Made by a program: the position numbers and the translations under genes | From: Xylona heveae TC161 | Lineage: Eukaryota; Ascomycota; Xylonomycetes; Xylonales; Xylonaceae | Direction: 5' to 3' | Length of the DNA: 64,000 nucleotides | Assembly (NCBI RefSeq): GCF_001619985.1 | Contig: NW_017264197.1 | Coordinates: forward strand, 1,612,001-1,676,000 | The notes under the pieces: model-generated | What the model was told of the DNA's origin: nothing | Databases searched by the model: none | The model's input: only the letters and a program-made list of their open reading frames with translations | Part shown: positions 1-12,107 of the stretch, piece after piece | Position numbering within the stretch: position 1 is the first letter of the stretch | How the letters are laid out: the number at the start of each line of letters is the position of its first letter

Positions 1-3000
1 GGATCCATTCATCCTTGGCTTGTGTGCCGGAACCAAAGAAGAGTGCGGTAGCCATTGCATGTGTGGTAATATCAATAGTTCAATTATCGGTGAGCGATCT
101 GGTTCGGCGTGTCTGCGGGTTCGGCGAGGCGAGCCAGTGGGCGTCGAACAACATGGCAGCCATGGGGCCAACGTGACAGCAAGTCAGACCAGGTGGAGAC
201 GCAGCCTCTGGCCGTACGAACAAATGAGCGTGAAGAAAATGAGGGTCCAACGCTGCCCAAAGGGTAGGGTAGAAATCACTTAGCGTTTAAGCGCATCGAG
301 TGACAGAGCAAGAATCAGAACTACTACGTACAGAGGCAGGGCAGGAGAAACAAACCGCCCAATCGCCCCCGCCTTCAGCTCGTCTCGTAGAGTAGCAATA
401 CAGTCCCTAGGTCTATTTCGTATCCTGCAAAGAATTGCCGCCCCTTCAACCTCCCCTCCAATCGTTAAATGATGATTGGGAAAAAAGGGAAAGCTAAAGC
501 GCCCACTACGCAGATAGCGAGGTGGGGCTAATGAGTGCCTGAGATCAATAACGCTTGCACCTCCCTTCATTCGCTGATATTTCATCATCGTGTACCGTGT
601 ATCTCCGTAAAACAACCAAGAAGCGCACCCCACAACAAATTAACTAATGTTTCTGGCCGATAATTTGGCAGCGTTCTTGTATCAAGTTGTTCTATGCTCA
701 TCTTTTACCTTGTCGTAACTGTCAAGGAAACCCGTAGAGGCTGAATTGTACTCCTCGATAGACTAGACAAACCTGTCTCGTTTGCGCGGTAACGGAGTAC
801 GCCTTCGAATTAGGTCCGAAAAAAGAATCAACCTAGCCCTGCAATCTCAAGCGACGACAGGGATTTTGTCCAGTACTTCTGATAATATCAACCAGACACG
901 ACAAGAAGGCCACATTCCAGTGTGGCTGATTTTGAACTTATAGAGATATTCCGTTCAAAGATGGCTCATTGGCAGTAAAACAGGTGTCTAAATACGTCTG
1001 ACTGATGCCACGGAAGATGTGAAGCTGATGCCAAGGCACCTCCGTATGTTAACCTTGATCATGATATGAATGTGAGAAAGAGGAGGAGGTCCATAGTCAC
1101 GATGATGATGCCTGAGCTCAAGTAAATTTAAAGTTTGGGTCATCGCATGGCCGCCAAGATCCAAGCATAGCGGACCAAGTCGGGCGTATTGTTATCCTTG
1201 GCTCTATCGGACGCATCTCTCCAAAAGGGAAAGGAGAGACAATCAACCTGCATGCAGGAGGTCCAAATAGTAAAGGGAGATGCTGCAGCAAACGAGAGAT
1301 CACCCCCTTTTCGATCAAGCGTAGGGTACACGATCTCCGAACAACGATGCGACATACAGCTGAGTCTTGTACATCTGAATCACTGCAAAGGAACATGCAT
1401 GGAAAATGTACCATCAGCGATCGGAGAAACACGCCACACAAAATCCTTCCTCTTTCTATATCGAGTACAAGCCGCAGGATTTTGTGTTTCGGAGAGATGC
1501 CGACTACTGTCCTATATTGTACTGCTGCAGCATCAACATCATGTCGTGCTCACGACCCTTTGCCCGAAATGACTAAGGTAGTTAGCGATATGCTTATGCT
1601 TTGCGCTGTAAAAGAACAGGGCGCTGAGAATTATGGATAGCGGCTGAGATCCCCCAGGGGAAAAAAAGATGTCTTATTCGTTGTGCTCTCCCGGGTCCCG
1701 TGACGGACACAGCAGTTATGTTTGCTACCTACATGCAGTAACATTCATAACTGACCCCTGACAAGAACGGGAAGCGGTGGGCTCTGACCGTAAGACAGCC
1801 CCAGAAGAATGGGCCGCACCGCCATAATTGCGCTTGGAAATACTTGATGCCTATCAGCAACCTTGGAAGTACAAAACGGATTGGCACCAGTAAGAAGGGA
1901 CAAGTGAAAGCATCATCCATCGCAGATCCGATTCTCAGTGTCAGGGTCTCTAGTCTGGAGTAATCTGCCTTTGTATAAGCCTGAGGGGGAAAACGAGTTG
2001 GTTACATAACAGCAATGATATCCCGTCATAATCACGAGATATTTCTACTTCTGCTAGAAGCACACGACAGTGCTTAGGAGACAAATAAGCGAGGTTCACA
2101 TGCTTGAGACGGTGATATGATGTTGAGGTTTTGCCTGCAACGTGTTGAAGAGTACGAGAAGAATGCACTTAGAAGATCGGAGTAAAAGAGCCGTTGTTTT
2201 CAACAGTCCTATTAGCCATTGAGCCAATCTGGGAAAAAAAAAAAAAAAAAAAAAAAAAAAAGCGGTTAAGATATGATCTCCGTTATTCTATTTTCTTGCG
2301 TGCAAAATTAAACGTAGTTGCGCAGACTCCAACCTGGAGACATGGGCGATTGTCACATGACTGGCACTCTGATATTGCCTGTCCAGGGACGCACTTAGGC
2401 TACGTCCCATCAAGCTCAATCCTTGTATGTTTGCTATAGCTTGTTATGCCTCTAGCCCGTATGCTTCTTTGTCATCATGACGATTGAGACAAGGCAACAT
2501 TATTTCGTCTCCTGGTGTTGAATAAAGGATGTCTAGAGCTCAGGCGGACCTGGCGGTTGACATGTTGATGTTGACTGGTCCAGTTTGGATCGGGCAGCCA
2601 TGCATCGACGCCCGCCCAGCCGAAGCCCGAAGCCACAAGACTAGCAGAGAGAAGCTGACTCGCCAAAATGTAAATACGTTGTAGAATTTCACCATTTCTC
2701 GCCCAATCAAGATATGACCACAATATCATAAACGGATATGGTCATGGCCGTCGCCAGACATAAACATCGGATGGTAGCCTGAGACTGGACGAAACAACGC
2801 AAAGTGTCCCCCGCCTTCAAGGTGATGGAAGCGCCTCTTCTCCCTTTCCGTGGGCGATTGTCGGAACAGAGAAGCTTTGCAAGAGAATTACGCGTCCTTC
2901 TTTGATTCTAGCCAGCGCGAGCTGAGGTGCAATATGTTCTGCAGGTCGTATTACTCGTCACCCGGCATCCTCAAATAAGGCCATGGCAAGAATTACAGAT

Positions 3001-3173
3001 GGCGGAGTGCATTTCAGGGAGATCTCGACGAAGAGTGTTAGGGATGCACTTGCTATACGATAATTTACGGCAGGCGGAAAGAGGACACGGAATGTGAACT
3101 GATTCATCGGGTGCATGCATTTGTTGCGTCGGTTGAGGTGAAAGGCGTGCCTTCCACAGCCCGCGCCATGTTC
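1..3173. other. Gene-poor stretch, no gene recognised
   Basis: No open frame here shows a recognisable motif, plausible codon use and splice sites together. The longest frames (about 130 codons) are broken on all sides and look random. A run of 28 A residues lies at 2234-2261. The right edge is the 3' flank of the polymerase eta gene. A small lineage-specific gene or a non-coding RNA cannot be excluded from sequence alone. Confidence 0.5.
2234..2261 (+). repeat. Poly(A) run, 28 nt
   Basis: An uninterrupted run of 28 A in otherwise mixed sequence. I see no retroposon body or target-site duplication next to it, so it is recorded only as a homopolymer. Its exact length may be affected by assembly. 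Confidence 0.85.
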
Positions 3174-5366
3174 TCATGAGGGACCAAAGGCCAGTCGTTG
3201 CTGCCCTTTCTCAACCTTGCCGCGGCCACGCCCTGCCTTTTCTCCAGAGCTGGACTTCTTCGAGGATCCTCCGCGGTGGGAATGGCTTGGCAGCGGCTGC
3301 ATGCTTGTCGTCGGTCGAATGGACGAGACATTATGGGAGGGCAAGTTAGCCGACCCTTCCTCTTCAGCTTGTAAATCTACGGCAAAATGCCAATCCTCGT
3401 GTTCTTCCGCCTCGAACGGTAGCACATGCTTATGACAGCGTGGGCATTGGTTATTGGAAGGAGACTTTGGAGCAACGGGAGGATCAACACTAGCACCGAG
3501 GCCGTCAGAAGATGGTTCTTCTGTCAGGGATTCCTTGTGCATGTAGTGAAGGTCCGAGTCATCGTGCGTCAAAGGTGCGATGGAACGATCCACATCATGG
3601 CGGTGTGATTGCGCAGGACGATGTTGGGGTGTGTTCACATTTGGGGAGGCCATCGTTGCCGGTGATAGACCCTCTGTTTCGGGGCTGGCGTCAGAATGCT
3701 CGCCTTTGCTTTCCTCTCGCCGCTGGAGAAACTTTTGAATCCCTCCCGAATCCACTCTTCTCCTTTTCGTGGCCGGGCGCTCTTCTGTATGCATTGATGA
3801 ACGGTTGCCGGAGTCCCGCATCGTCGCGTTCATTGCTTTAGCCTCAGTTCCTCGGACAACGAAAGCCCCGATATTGCCTGACATTAGCTCCTCAAACCCC
3901 CCAACGCTGAGCTGCAGACCTGCGCAGGGCCAGGTGTTTCCCTCAGAGAGAATCTGGTTGAGCAAATTCTTGGCTAGCTCAAAAAGCATTGTCTCGTCAA
4001 CAGTCTTACCTGATGGTATTGGAGCTTGTCGTGATTTTGTTTGTCCACCTTGTCGGTGATGTAAATTAATTGTTCTCGGCCGTCGTTTGTGCTCCAAAAC
4101 ACCCTCCTCTACTAGGCGAGAGAAAATGTCAGCAACAAAAATACGTAGCCATCGCAAGGCTTGGTCGAAAGTGTTGATGCTGGGCCGAAAAGATTTGGCC
4201 GAGAGCATTGACTTGATCTGCGTCCGGGAATTGACTTCACTATAGTCTTCTCCACGAAGGAGTTCGTAGACCCAACTTCCAGTGTCATCACCGATTTTGC
4301 TCTTTAACTGCTCCTTGGAGATGGGCAAAAGCTCCTTGACCATTTCCGTGCCAAAGGTCGAGGCCACCTGGTCGCCAAGTTTTCCTCCTAGATTTCGTAT
4401 CTTGGTGAATTTAATGTCCTCCAGAAACTTTTCCACGGCGCGAGTTCGGACAACAGTTTGTTGGTTAGGCTTTTTGTAGCCAGAGGCGAGCTTAGCTAGC
4501 ATCTTATTCCGGGCTATCCCCGCTGAGCAGGTATACTTAAGGCGATCACGTACCGCGGCTCGTACGGAGCGCACGATTTCCGAGCCGATCAGCATCACAA
4601 TATCGTCCCAGTCGGGGTCTCTCTCCTCGCTTTCGGCTTCATCCAGATCAATCAAAGCATCGGTATCCCAGTCAAGGGCAGTAGTTGGGGGCAAAGGAAG
4701 GTTCTCGGTTGGGTCATCATAAGGCGGCGGCAGCCCAAGCTCAGGGTATCTCTCGAGCAAAATACCATGGACTTGGGCAGACAGATCTAGGAACACCTCA
4801 TCGATTGAGGCTTTTTCAACCCTTTGCACAGGGGCAGGCGGCAGCGCATCCTTAATTACAGCAAGGATTTTTCGAGACTCCATTCGATATGGATCCAAAG
4901 AGACCTTGTGGGTCCCAATGTTTTGGGCAGCATCGTCATGGTATGCCCACTTGTCATCGCCCTCGCGCCAAGTTGCGACGTGTTGAAAGTGTAACTCTGG
5001 GCACAGCTTCTTCGCTTCTGCTATGTCGATATGACGGCTCAAACCGAATTTACGAGCTGGATAGTTGATGGCAATGAGACCTTGCCATTGCTAAATGATA
5101 GTCTAATCAGCAGGGGTACACAATAAGAGGATTTTCAAACCTACTTGAACTGCCAATGGTTTGTCTTCTGGCAGCCCCAGGCGCACAGTTTCGCATTGGG
5201 CGTAAAAGGCATCCAAATCTATAAGAGCAATGGTGCGCAGAGGATTTGTAGTAGACGAAACGCTGAGTTGAGTGAGGTGTTTATACGTGAATCGTGATTT
5301 TCGGCGGCGAAGAGAACCATCAGTTTCCAACGCCGTGGGCGATGACGACACGAATTGCTGGGACAT
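3174..5366 (-). CDS. rad30: DNA polymerase eta (translesion Y-family polymerase)
   Basis: Two exons, 5366-5145 and 5090-3174, give 712 residues. The 54-bp intron has GTAGGT and TTTAG ends and restores the palm sequence. Y-family marks seen: the first metal-binding segment LIDLDAFYAQCE near residue 50, then KASIDEVFLDLS with the catalytic Asp-Glu pair near 171-172, followed by an acidic insert and a GIARNKMLAKLASGYKKPNQQT fingers/palm segment. The C-terminal third holds a UBZ-type zinc finger (CPRCH...HEDWH), which in this family binds ubiquitin on PCNA. The last residues, QQRLAFGPS, resemble a PCNA-interacting box. Family knowledge: it copies past UV dimers in the nucleus. Family assignment is firm; fungal orthologues are called Rad30 or Eso1/PolH. 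Confidence 0.95.
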
Positions 5367-5571
5367 GATTCAGGGAGGGCGATGATTCCTCATTGGAAGC
5401 AGATGAAGGCTTATAAGCAGAGTTATTGAAATGATTAGCATCACTTTGGGAGATCAATAGGTCCACTCATTGTTTTTTACGAATGTGACGGTATTTTTTG
5501 GCGGAGATTTTCCAGTTATCGTTTCTTTGCTTGTGCCCAAGCCATTCGCGCGACCGCGTAGTTCAAAGAGC

Positions 5572-5577
5572 ACGCGT
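5572..5577. promoter_or_regulatory. ACGCGT (MluI cell-cycle box-like) upstream of pol eta
   Basis: A perfect ACGCGT lies 206 bp upstream of the polymerase eta start codon. In yeasts this is the MBF site of S-phase genes. Function here is inferred from position only; a six-base match can occur by chance. Confidence 0.35.
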
Positions 5578-5593
5578 CCGTAAGACAGGTGAG

Positions 5594-5616
5594 CACGTGG
5601 TCAATTAAAGCACGTG
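5594..5616. promoter_or_regulatory. Paired CACGTG E-boxes
   Basis: Two CACGTG cores begin at 5594 and 5611, 17 bp apart. The second, read on the minus strand, is GGTCACGTGC and matches the Cbf1-type RTCACGTG form. The pair sits between polymerase eta and the charged repeat protein, so it could serve either. bHLH binding is inferred. Confidence 0.35.
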
Positions 5617-7322
5617 ACCATGGATGTGTGCCTAGTACTTCACGCGACACCACATTAACTGAAGCCACACCTTGTCATAGGTTTCAATATTTGAGGCAGC
5701 CATGGTAAGGGAGAATGCTTGTCTGTAAGGTACAGATGTCGAGCCACAACACCGTGGGCGTTCAGATATCTGGTGGATTACGTCGATCATCAGCTAAAAT
5801 GATCAAAGCAGGGTGCTCTACCCATTTTACTGTATTGGTTCACAGTGTGGATTGAAGTCGATGCAGTGACGAGGGGAAGCGGGCCCATGGATGCAACCAA
5901 GAGCCTGCCGTGGGACAAAACCCTTTGGGGCGTCCGGGCGGGATGGACCGACAGCCCCGCCGGATAAGCAGTCTGAAGCGAAATACTTTATAGTACTTTA
6001 TATAGAGTCAACTTCGGTTGAGGAAGGCTGGAGAATCTGAGTAGGAAGGTACCTTCAAGTATTGCCCCTCAAGCCAACGTCGAATGGCATCTGTTACGTA
6101 AGCGAGGAGGGGTCGCGTTGTGTCCGACAGGCGAGGGGTCGATAAGTCACTGACAACCTCTAAAGGATTAGGAGGGGAAAATGACATGAACTTACCTACG
6201 AAGAACAGAGGACTCATTAATGGGCAGGCGTTGAACTTGAATAAGGGTCTCATCTGCATGAAACGGCTGTCAGCCTCAAACATGTCAATGATGAATGTGC
6301 CCATGGTTTCAGATATGGGAAAGCAAGAAGACTTACCTACCTATAGGTGTCCTTGGACAAGCTTGACAACGCGCCGTCTACGACATCATCCCGCAGCCGT
6401 CCTGCGGCAGCACTTGCGTCAGCCCATGAATGTGAATCAGCTCGAACCCAATAGCACTGCATTCTCTCTCCACTCTATGGGAGATGCTCCCCACGCCCAT
6501 TCTTCCCACTTTTTCCTCTGTATTTGGTTTTCTCGGGGGAGGCCAGTAGTCATTTTGAAAAGCTTGCGGGGGTACATAATCTCTACTACTGCATATAATA
6601 TTCCCGGCTTTTATGCTCCGCTCGTAACTTTGGTCATAGTCTTGCTTTTTCCCGCGTTAAAACCACACTGCGTGCATTACATATCTACGTCTCTAATCAC
6701 CTTGCTTGTTCGTCCTTTTGATTCACTTTTCATTTCCCTCAGGTTTCAATTTCGATCAGCCTGGACTGCCTTGGAAAGTTGTGAGAGTGTGCTGCCCCGC
6801 CAAGCGCCCAAGCTCGGTAGCCCAATCACGATAGTCGGTGACAGAAACGCCTCGTCAACCCACGCCCAACCTCCTCCTGCTGATGACGACGGGGTTTCCC
6901 TGGATTTTTACTCTCTTCACTATCATCGCCCAACCACTCCCGCTTCTCTCTCCCTGTTCCTTTCTGCTTCATTTTCACCCTGTCGCGAAACGCTTGGTCC
7001 CTGTCGTCGTTGGGCTCTTTGAATCGTCTTGAATGACCACTGACTGATCTTTGCTTCTTCATTTCCCTCTCACTGTGTTGCTGCCGGTAGCAACGGTGCT
7101 CCGTCTTCTATGCAGAATCTTTCCCCTTGCTGCTGATTTAGATTCGTACTTCGGTCAGCATTACTGGTGTCTTAAGAACAGCGGCAAGGAACACTCAGCG
7201 ACAAAGCGTCAATCATTTTACTCTTACATTATCTTGTGTCACGAGATTTCTTGTCTTTTTATATTTCTTCCACCTCATTTGCTTAGCTCTTCGCTCCCGG
7301 CCTTTTGTCAGATAACTTGACC

Positions 7323-8945
7323 ATGTCTCGGTCCTATCGAGATATCTTCGAAGAGAGGGACTATTATAGCCCACGACGTGCCTACGATGATGTTGAAGTC
7401 CTCCGACGACGGGAGCCTTCCAGGCGTCGTGAGCCAGAATTTTTGCGAGAAGATTACGGTAAAACGACCTCTGGTCCGTTGGTGGTAAGGGAAAGAGAAG
7501 AATTTGTACGACCCCGCGAGCGCGAGCGTCCACGTGAACGAGAAGTTGAAAGAGACGAGCTGGTGATTCGGCCTCGCTCAAGAGTTCGAGAACGATCACG
7601 TCCGCGCGAGAGGGAGGTGGAAAAGGAAGACATTATCATTCGTCGCGGCGAGAGGCCGCGCGAAATTGAAAAGGACGAGTTCATCTTTCGACGCGGTGAG
7701 AGACCACGAGAGAGAGAGATTGAGCGAGATGACATTGTTTTTCGGAGAGGTGAGCGCCCGCGCGAGTTTGTAGAAAAGGAAGAGGTTGTTCTACGAAGAC
7801 CTGAGCGGCGTCCCGAAGTTGAAAGAGAGACAATTACGATTCGAAGAGGTGAGAGAGAAGAGAAAAAGGAGGAGAAGAAGGAACCAGAGCCGATCCGCGA
7901 GCCTCCGATCCACAAGGAAGTGATTACACACCTTCGCACCATTGACCATGGTATGGAACCTTCATAGGCGCACTATGCTGGAGGCCTTCCTTTTTTTTTT
8001 TCCGGCCCTCTGTGCTGACAAATTTGAAAGGTATTGAGAGAATCCCACCGCCAAAGCCCAAGTCGCCGTCTCCCCCACCCCGAGACTGGGAAGAAATTGA
8101 AATTCGAAGGCGGTAAGACTCTGGTCCGTTGTTTCGTAACACTCTTCCCTTCTCTGACAATAGATTCCAGTGGCTCCCGGCCCTTTTACGACGATGATAT
8201 TATCATTGAGCGGGAGACCAACCGTCGTCACGCACAGGAAGCACGTGGCCGGCGTCGGTCGCTGAGCGGACCTCGACGAGAGCGTGAGCGCGAAATCGTC
8301 GACGATGTTGAGATTGAGGCCGACTATTACAACCGCCGTGCTGCAGAGCGAGCCTACATTGGTGAAGCATTCAATGGTGCCACTCGTGACTGGGCCATTG
8401 TTGATGTGCCGCCGGGCACCAAGCGTGTCCAGATGGACGGCATCGGAGGTGCCAGCCAAGAAGTCACCTGGCAACGATACAATGGCGTAAGAAGATCTAA
8501 ATTTATCCCCGAAGCCGACGAGCCGCCCGTTCCAGAGGAGCCTCGTGGCAGACCAGCACCACGACCTCGTCCAGAAGCGATGTGGACCGAAATCACCAAA
8601 GATTTGGTTGTTCGCGAAGCAATTGAGCGCATGGGATATGAATTTGAAGAGACCGAGTATTTCTTTTATGTGATTGAATATCTGCACTACGTGAGTGACT
8701 CACTTCAACTCTGGCCCTCTAGAAAGAAAGAAAGAGCCAAAATCAACTAACGAGCTTGGGCGTCATTTTAGGAGGATGTACTTGAACTCGTCGAGCTATC
8801 GGAAGACATTCGCCGTGACCGTCGCGACCGCATGTACGAAATTCAATGGGAGCGAGAACGTCTGAACCGGCCAGCAGTGTACGACGATCGTGTATTCGAG
8901 CGAGAAGTCATTTACGAGGGTCGTCGCCCAGGCCGATACAGATGA
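7323..8945 (+). CDS. Charged repeat protein, fungal DUF8035-like
   Basis: Four exons (7323-7950, 8031-8112, 8171-8690, 8772-8945) encode 467 residues. The ATG at 7323 is the first in frame. The N-terminal half is very rich in Arg and Glu and contains about six degenerate 16-18 residue repeats of the form (I/V)E(K/R)(D/E)(D/E)IxxRRGERPRE. A Pro/Lys hinge follows, then a better ordered C-terminal part with WAIVDVPPGTKRVQMDGIGG and EVTWQRYNGVRRSKF motifs and a final acidic/basic helix. I recognise the overall form as a family widespread in Eurotiomycetes, probably DUF8035, whose function is unknown. The Arg/Glu repeats recall splicing-factor tails, but no RNA-binding domain is visible. Each intron starts GT and ends AG, and all phases agree. 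Confidence 0.8.
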
Positions 8946-9881
8946 GGACGAACATCTGTGTTCGATATTTCGACCCTTTTTAAACATGTCTTTCCTTTGT
9001 TTTCTTTAATATTTTTTCCGGGGGGTCTAGCACGATACCTTATTTACCGTCGACGAATATCGCATTTATTTCCGACCTGGTGCTGCATTTCCTTTCTCCC
9101 AACCGGGACAGCCATTCAACAGTGCAGCCAGTGCAGCCACTGCGCCAGTGCAGGATGCCAAATGGCGCCTTTCACCTCAATTGCGCCGCCTTGATTTCCC
9201 CTTTGATCTTTAATTTTCACAATCATCTCTTTCTCTGACCGTTTTATGATTTAATGGGAATGATTGGAACGAAGGAACGATGAAAACCGCAGAATGCATA
9301 ATAATGATGATGATCATGACCATGACGAAACGCTTCTTCTCCGGTAATAGTTTATGCTTTGTGTTTACTAGACCAAGATTATAAACTCTCTTACTTCCAG
9401 TGCTCCATTTTATTTTATCTTATTCTATTCTATTCTATTTAATTAATTTTGCTCGTCCGTTTTAAATCAACTCTTGTTCACGAAACGTGGTCGTGGCATG
9501 CTTGCCTGTCATCTGTCATTTGCGCTTTATGTTATCTACCGTCTCATGAGTCTCCCATTGACTAACTACTCAATACATAATATGCCTTTTTATTCCCCCT
9601 TCCTAAGCAACTGCAATCTTAGCTGACCTTTTTTTTTTCACACACTAAGAAAAAAATAAAAGTAAAAATAAAGAAAAAAAGGAAGCAGAAGCAATACGGA
9701 GACAAAACACGACATGCCTCGCTACGATACGATACGGCTTCCCTACGGACAAGTGTACATTTTAAAAAAGTATTGAATTCTTTTCTTCATACTCTTATCT
9801 TAGAGAAAATCATTATATTTCATTTTTCTATTTAAAGAAAAAAATGAGATGAAATGAAATGAAATGACGAAAGAAGAAACT
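8946..9881. other. Convergent 3' intergenic region, AT-rich
   Basis: Lies between the 3' ends of two convergent genes. It contains short simple repeats such as TTCTA units near 9421-9440 and GAAAT units near 9845-9868, and A/T-rich 3'-UTR-like sequence. No gene seen. Confidence 0.6.
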
Positions 9882-12107
9882 TCATCCACAAAACCCCGGC
9901 GGTCGCCAATCAAACAAATCGAATGCCTCGCGCGTCCAGGGACCGGTTTGTTCCCATGTAAATGTGCCTTGTTTATAGCATCCTTGTTCCTTATTTCCCT
10001 GATGTTCCTCGTGTTCCTCGTGTTGCTCGTGCCGCTGCTGTTGCTGCAGGTGCCGCTTCTGAAAAAGATGCTGATGAAGCCGGGGAGGTTGTCGTACATT
10101 CTCAACTACTACTTCTGACGGTTCGTTGGGGATATGAGGTGGCTTGTCTTCGCTTGTAGGTGCTTGGACGGGCTTTTGCGTTTGAGTAGTATTGAAGTTG
10201 GATCTTGCATTTGGTTCTGTGGTTTGCTTTGCGGGTGGTGATGAGGGAGGACCTGGAGGAGGAGGGGGATGTGTAGGTGCTGGATCGGGCAAAGGGGCCG
10301 GAAGCGCAACCGAAGTAGAAGCGGCAATCGAAGACTTGAGGCCGGCTTCAGGTCTGGACTTTTGTCCCGACTTTGTTAATCCATTTGCTATTACTGGCGC
10401 GACGTGCTCGGAGACGGGCTTGGCAGAGGGGTCTGAACGATGCGCGGGTCCGGTCAAGATGGGTTTTCCAGAATGTATGTTTGGAAACACATGGTGCTGA
10501 TTCGAGTCCAAGTGCAGGGGAGACAGACTACTTTGAACTTTTGATCGCCCGGACGAGGTTGTAGGGTTTGTGACTGAAGGAGCCAGAGTGTTGGGTTTGT
10601 TCTCGGAAATGGGATTGGAATTCGGGGTAGATTCATTTGAGGAAATTCCTTTCCTGACACCGGCAGAATCACCATCGACATCAATGGATCTAAGTTCCAA
10701 GAGCGATGACGGGCTGTCCTTGTTGGAAGATTTCCTTTTTTGAAGTGGTTGCGGAGGAGGCTTTTCTGGTTGCACTTGAAGCGTTGGACTCTGTAGAGCT
10801 GCAGGGCTTTGCTTAGAACGGTTAATTTGTGGCCTCTCGGGCGGTGGACGTTCTGGAAGAAAAAGCGAGTCTGGATCCGGATCCAGATCCGGATATGATG
10901 AAGATGAACTGTGCTCTATAGCAGAACTTTGTGCAATGTCTTCAAATAACTGTGTTGAGCCAATCTCCTGAAATGGGTCGATGTCGTGATTGGATTTCCG
11001 TGATAAACGCGCAGCTATGCGTGTCTGTTGCTCTTGCTGAAACTTGCCAAGCGCATCTGCTGGATATGTTGGAATGTCTGGCTTGTGAGGCTGAACTGGT
11101 GGCTTTGTACTCGAAGATATAGCAGGTATACTTGAGGATTGAGTCTCCTGGAACATGAGTCTCTTGCGCGAGGAAGAGGAGGATATTCGGAGCGGCTTTG
11201 ACGGTAAGTGGGCTACAGAGGAACTCGGCCGTCCATGATCGCGTCTCGTCTCGTCGATAGTAGCATCGTTCGTCGGTTTCTGAATATCTCTTGTAGAATG
11301 GCCTTCTTTGCGTCGCCTATCTGGACGATTGCTTTGAGATCGTCTGTGTCGAAGGTCTGCTTCATCGTCTGGAATGATAATGATCTCATTATTACGGTTT
11401 GTCGGCTCCGGTTCAGTAAATGACCGCTTCAAGGAGCGTTCCGACGCTTTTGAGGAGGGAGGCTGCGGCTGTCGGGTTACAGCTGAAGCACTACTTGGCT
11501 CCGCAACCGTCTTTTGTCTCTTATGAGATCCCTCTTCTGGTTGAATGCCATATCTTTCTTCAAACGGAGTTCGTACAGGAGCTTCTACTCTCCCAGAGCT
11601 CCTCCTAGTCAGTCCCAGCAGCGAGTTAAGAGATCGAGGTCGTAATTGTGCCGGGAGAAGTGGAAGATTCCTCGGAGTGGGAGACTGAGCTTGAGCTGAG
11701 ATGGAAGCAGAACTGGTTGCTGCTGGCGATCTTGGAGTTACTGAACCCTTCTTGACTCGCTCTTCACGGTCCTTGACTTTCTTTTCCCACAGCCCGGTCA
11801 AATCTTGCTCAGATCGTCCTACTGGCTCGCCTACCTGTACAAGCACACCCTTCTCCAATGTAATTTCATCGCCGTCTTGCAAATCTCCACTCTCTCGCCA
11901 GTGTACGTCGCCGATGAAGTTTCGCGGCATATCATAGACCATGATACGTTTGTTGAAGGTATGGAAGCGAAGAAAGCCATCGTGCCAGCGTTTCGCCTTT
12001 CGGCGAATATCAAGAGTATACAGGCAGCCGAATTCGAGAACGGGTGCAGTGTTTTGAGTTGAGGGGAGAGTAAGACTAGGCGTCCCTCTAGGTGTGGGCG
12101 TGTTCAT
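9882..12107 (-). CDS. DUF2439 protein, Mte1/Dbl2/ZGRF1-like DNA-repair factor
   Basis: One uninterrupted exon, ATG at 12107, 741 residues. Residues about 20-105 form the DUF2439 domain (VLEFGCLYTLDIRRKAKRW, then FHTFNKRIMVYD and GDEITLEKGVLVQVGE). The remaining 600 residues are Ser/Pro-rich and probably disordered. They end in a Gln/His-rich stretch and a conserved-looking tail, EAFDLFDWRPPG. Family knowledge: DUF2439 proteins such as yeast Mte1 and fission-yeast Dbl2, and the N terminus of human ZGRF1, bind recombination structures and guide the Mph1/Fml1/FANCM helicases at double-strand breaks. No helicase domain is present here, as expected for fungal members. A direct role in repair is inferred from the domain alone. 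Confidence 0.82.
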   Translation of the reverse strand: MNTPTPRGTPSLTLPSTQNTAPVLEFGCLYTLDIRRKAKRWHDGFLRFHTFNKRIMVYDMPRNFIGDVHWRESGDLQDGDEITLEKGVLVQVGEPVGRSEQDLTGLWEKKVKDREERVKKGSVTPRSPAATSSASISAQAQSPTPRNLPLLPAQLRPRSLNSLLGLTRRSSGRVEAPVRTPFEERYGIQPEEGSHKRQKTVAEPSSASAVTRQPQPPSSKASERSLKRSFTEPEPTNRNNEIIIIPDDEADLRHRRSQSNRPDRRRKEGHSTRDIQKPTNDATIDETRRDHGRPSSSVAHLPSKPLRISSSSSRKRLMFQETQSSSIPAISSSTKPPVQPHKPDIPTYPADALGKFQQEQQTRIAARLSRKSNHDIDPFQEIGSTQLFEDIAQSSAIEHSSSSSYPDLDPDPDSLFLPERPPPERPQINRSKQSPAALQSPTLQVQPEKPPPQPLQKRKSSNKDSPSSLLELRSIDVDGDSAGVRKGISSNESTPNSNPISENKPNTLAPSVTNPTTSSGRSKVQSSLSPLHLDSNQHHVFPNIHSGKPILTGPAHRSDPSAKPVSEHVAPVIANGLTKSGQKSRPEAGLKSSIAASTSVALPAPLPDPAPTHPPPPPGPPSSPPAKQTTEPNARSNFNTTQTQKPVQAPTSEDKPPHIPNEPSEVVVENVRQPPRLHQHLFQKRHLQQQQRHEQHEEHEEHQGNKEQGCYKQGTFTWEQTGPWTREAFDLFDWRPPGFCG

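Larger units (their letters stand above)
5367..7322. other. Divergent intergenic region, pol eta and charged repeat protein
   Basis: About 2 kb between two divergent genes. It holds an ACGCGT box and two CACGTG boxes near the polymerase eta side, and long pyrimidine-rich stretches (about 6650-7320) that look like the 5' leader of the plus-strand gene. A 300-codon open frame at 6120-7022 has no family features and looks accidental. Confidence 0.5.

Noticed and set aside
280-633. 117-codon minus-strand frame near the left edge
   Set aside because: Isolated, with no motif or upstream exon; treated as random.
6120-7022. 300-codon plus-strand open frame between polymerase eta and the charged repeat protein
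   Set aside because: No recognisable motif, low-complexity pyrimidine-rich translation (Leu, Ser, Phe, Pro), and it overlaps the likely 5' leader of the next gene.
7454-7942. Long Ser/Arg-rich antisense frame
   Set aside because: It is the mirror of the Arg/Glu repeats of the plus-strand gene, whose codons give Ser/Arg on the other strand.
10872-10895. GGATCC-like repeated units
   Set aside because: They encode the Asp-Pro repeat YPDLDPDPDS of the DUF2439 protein and need no other explanation.
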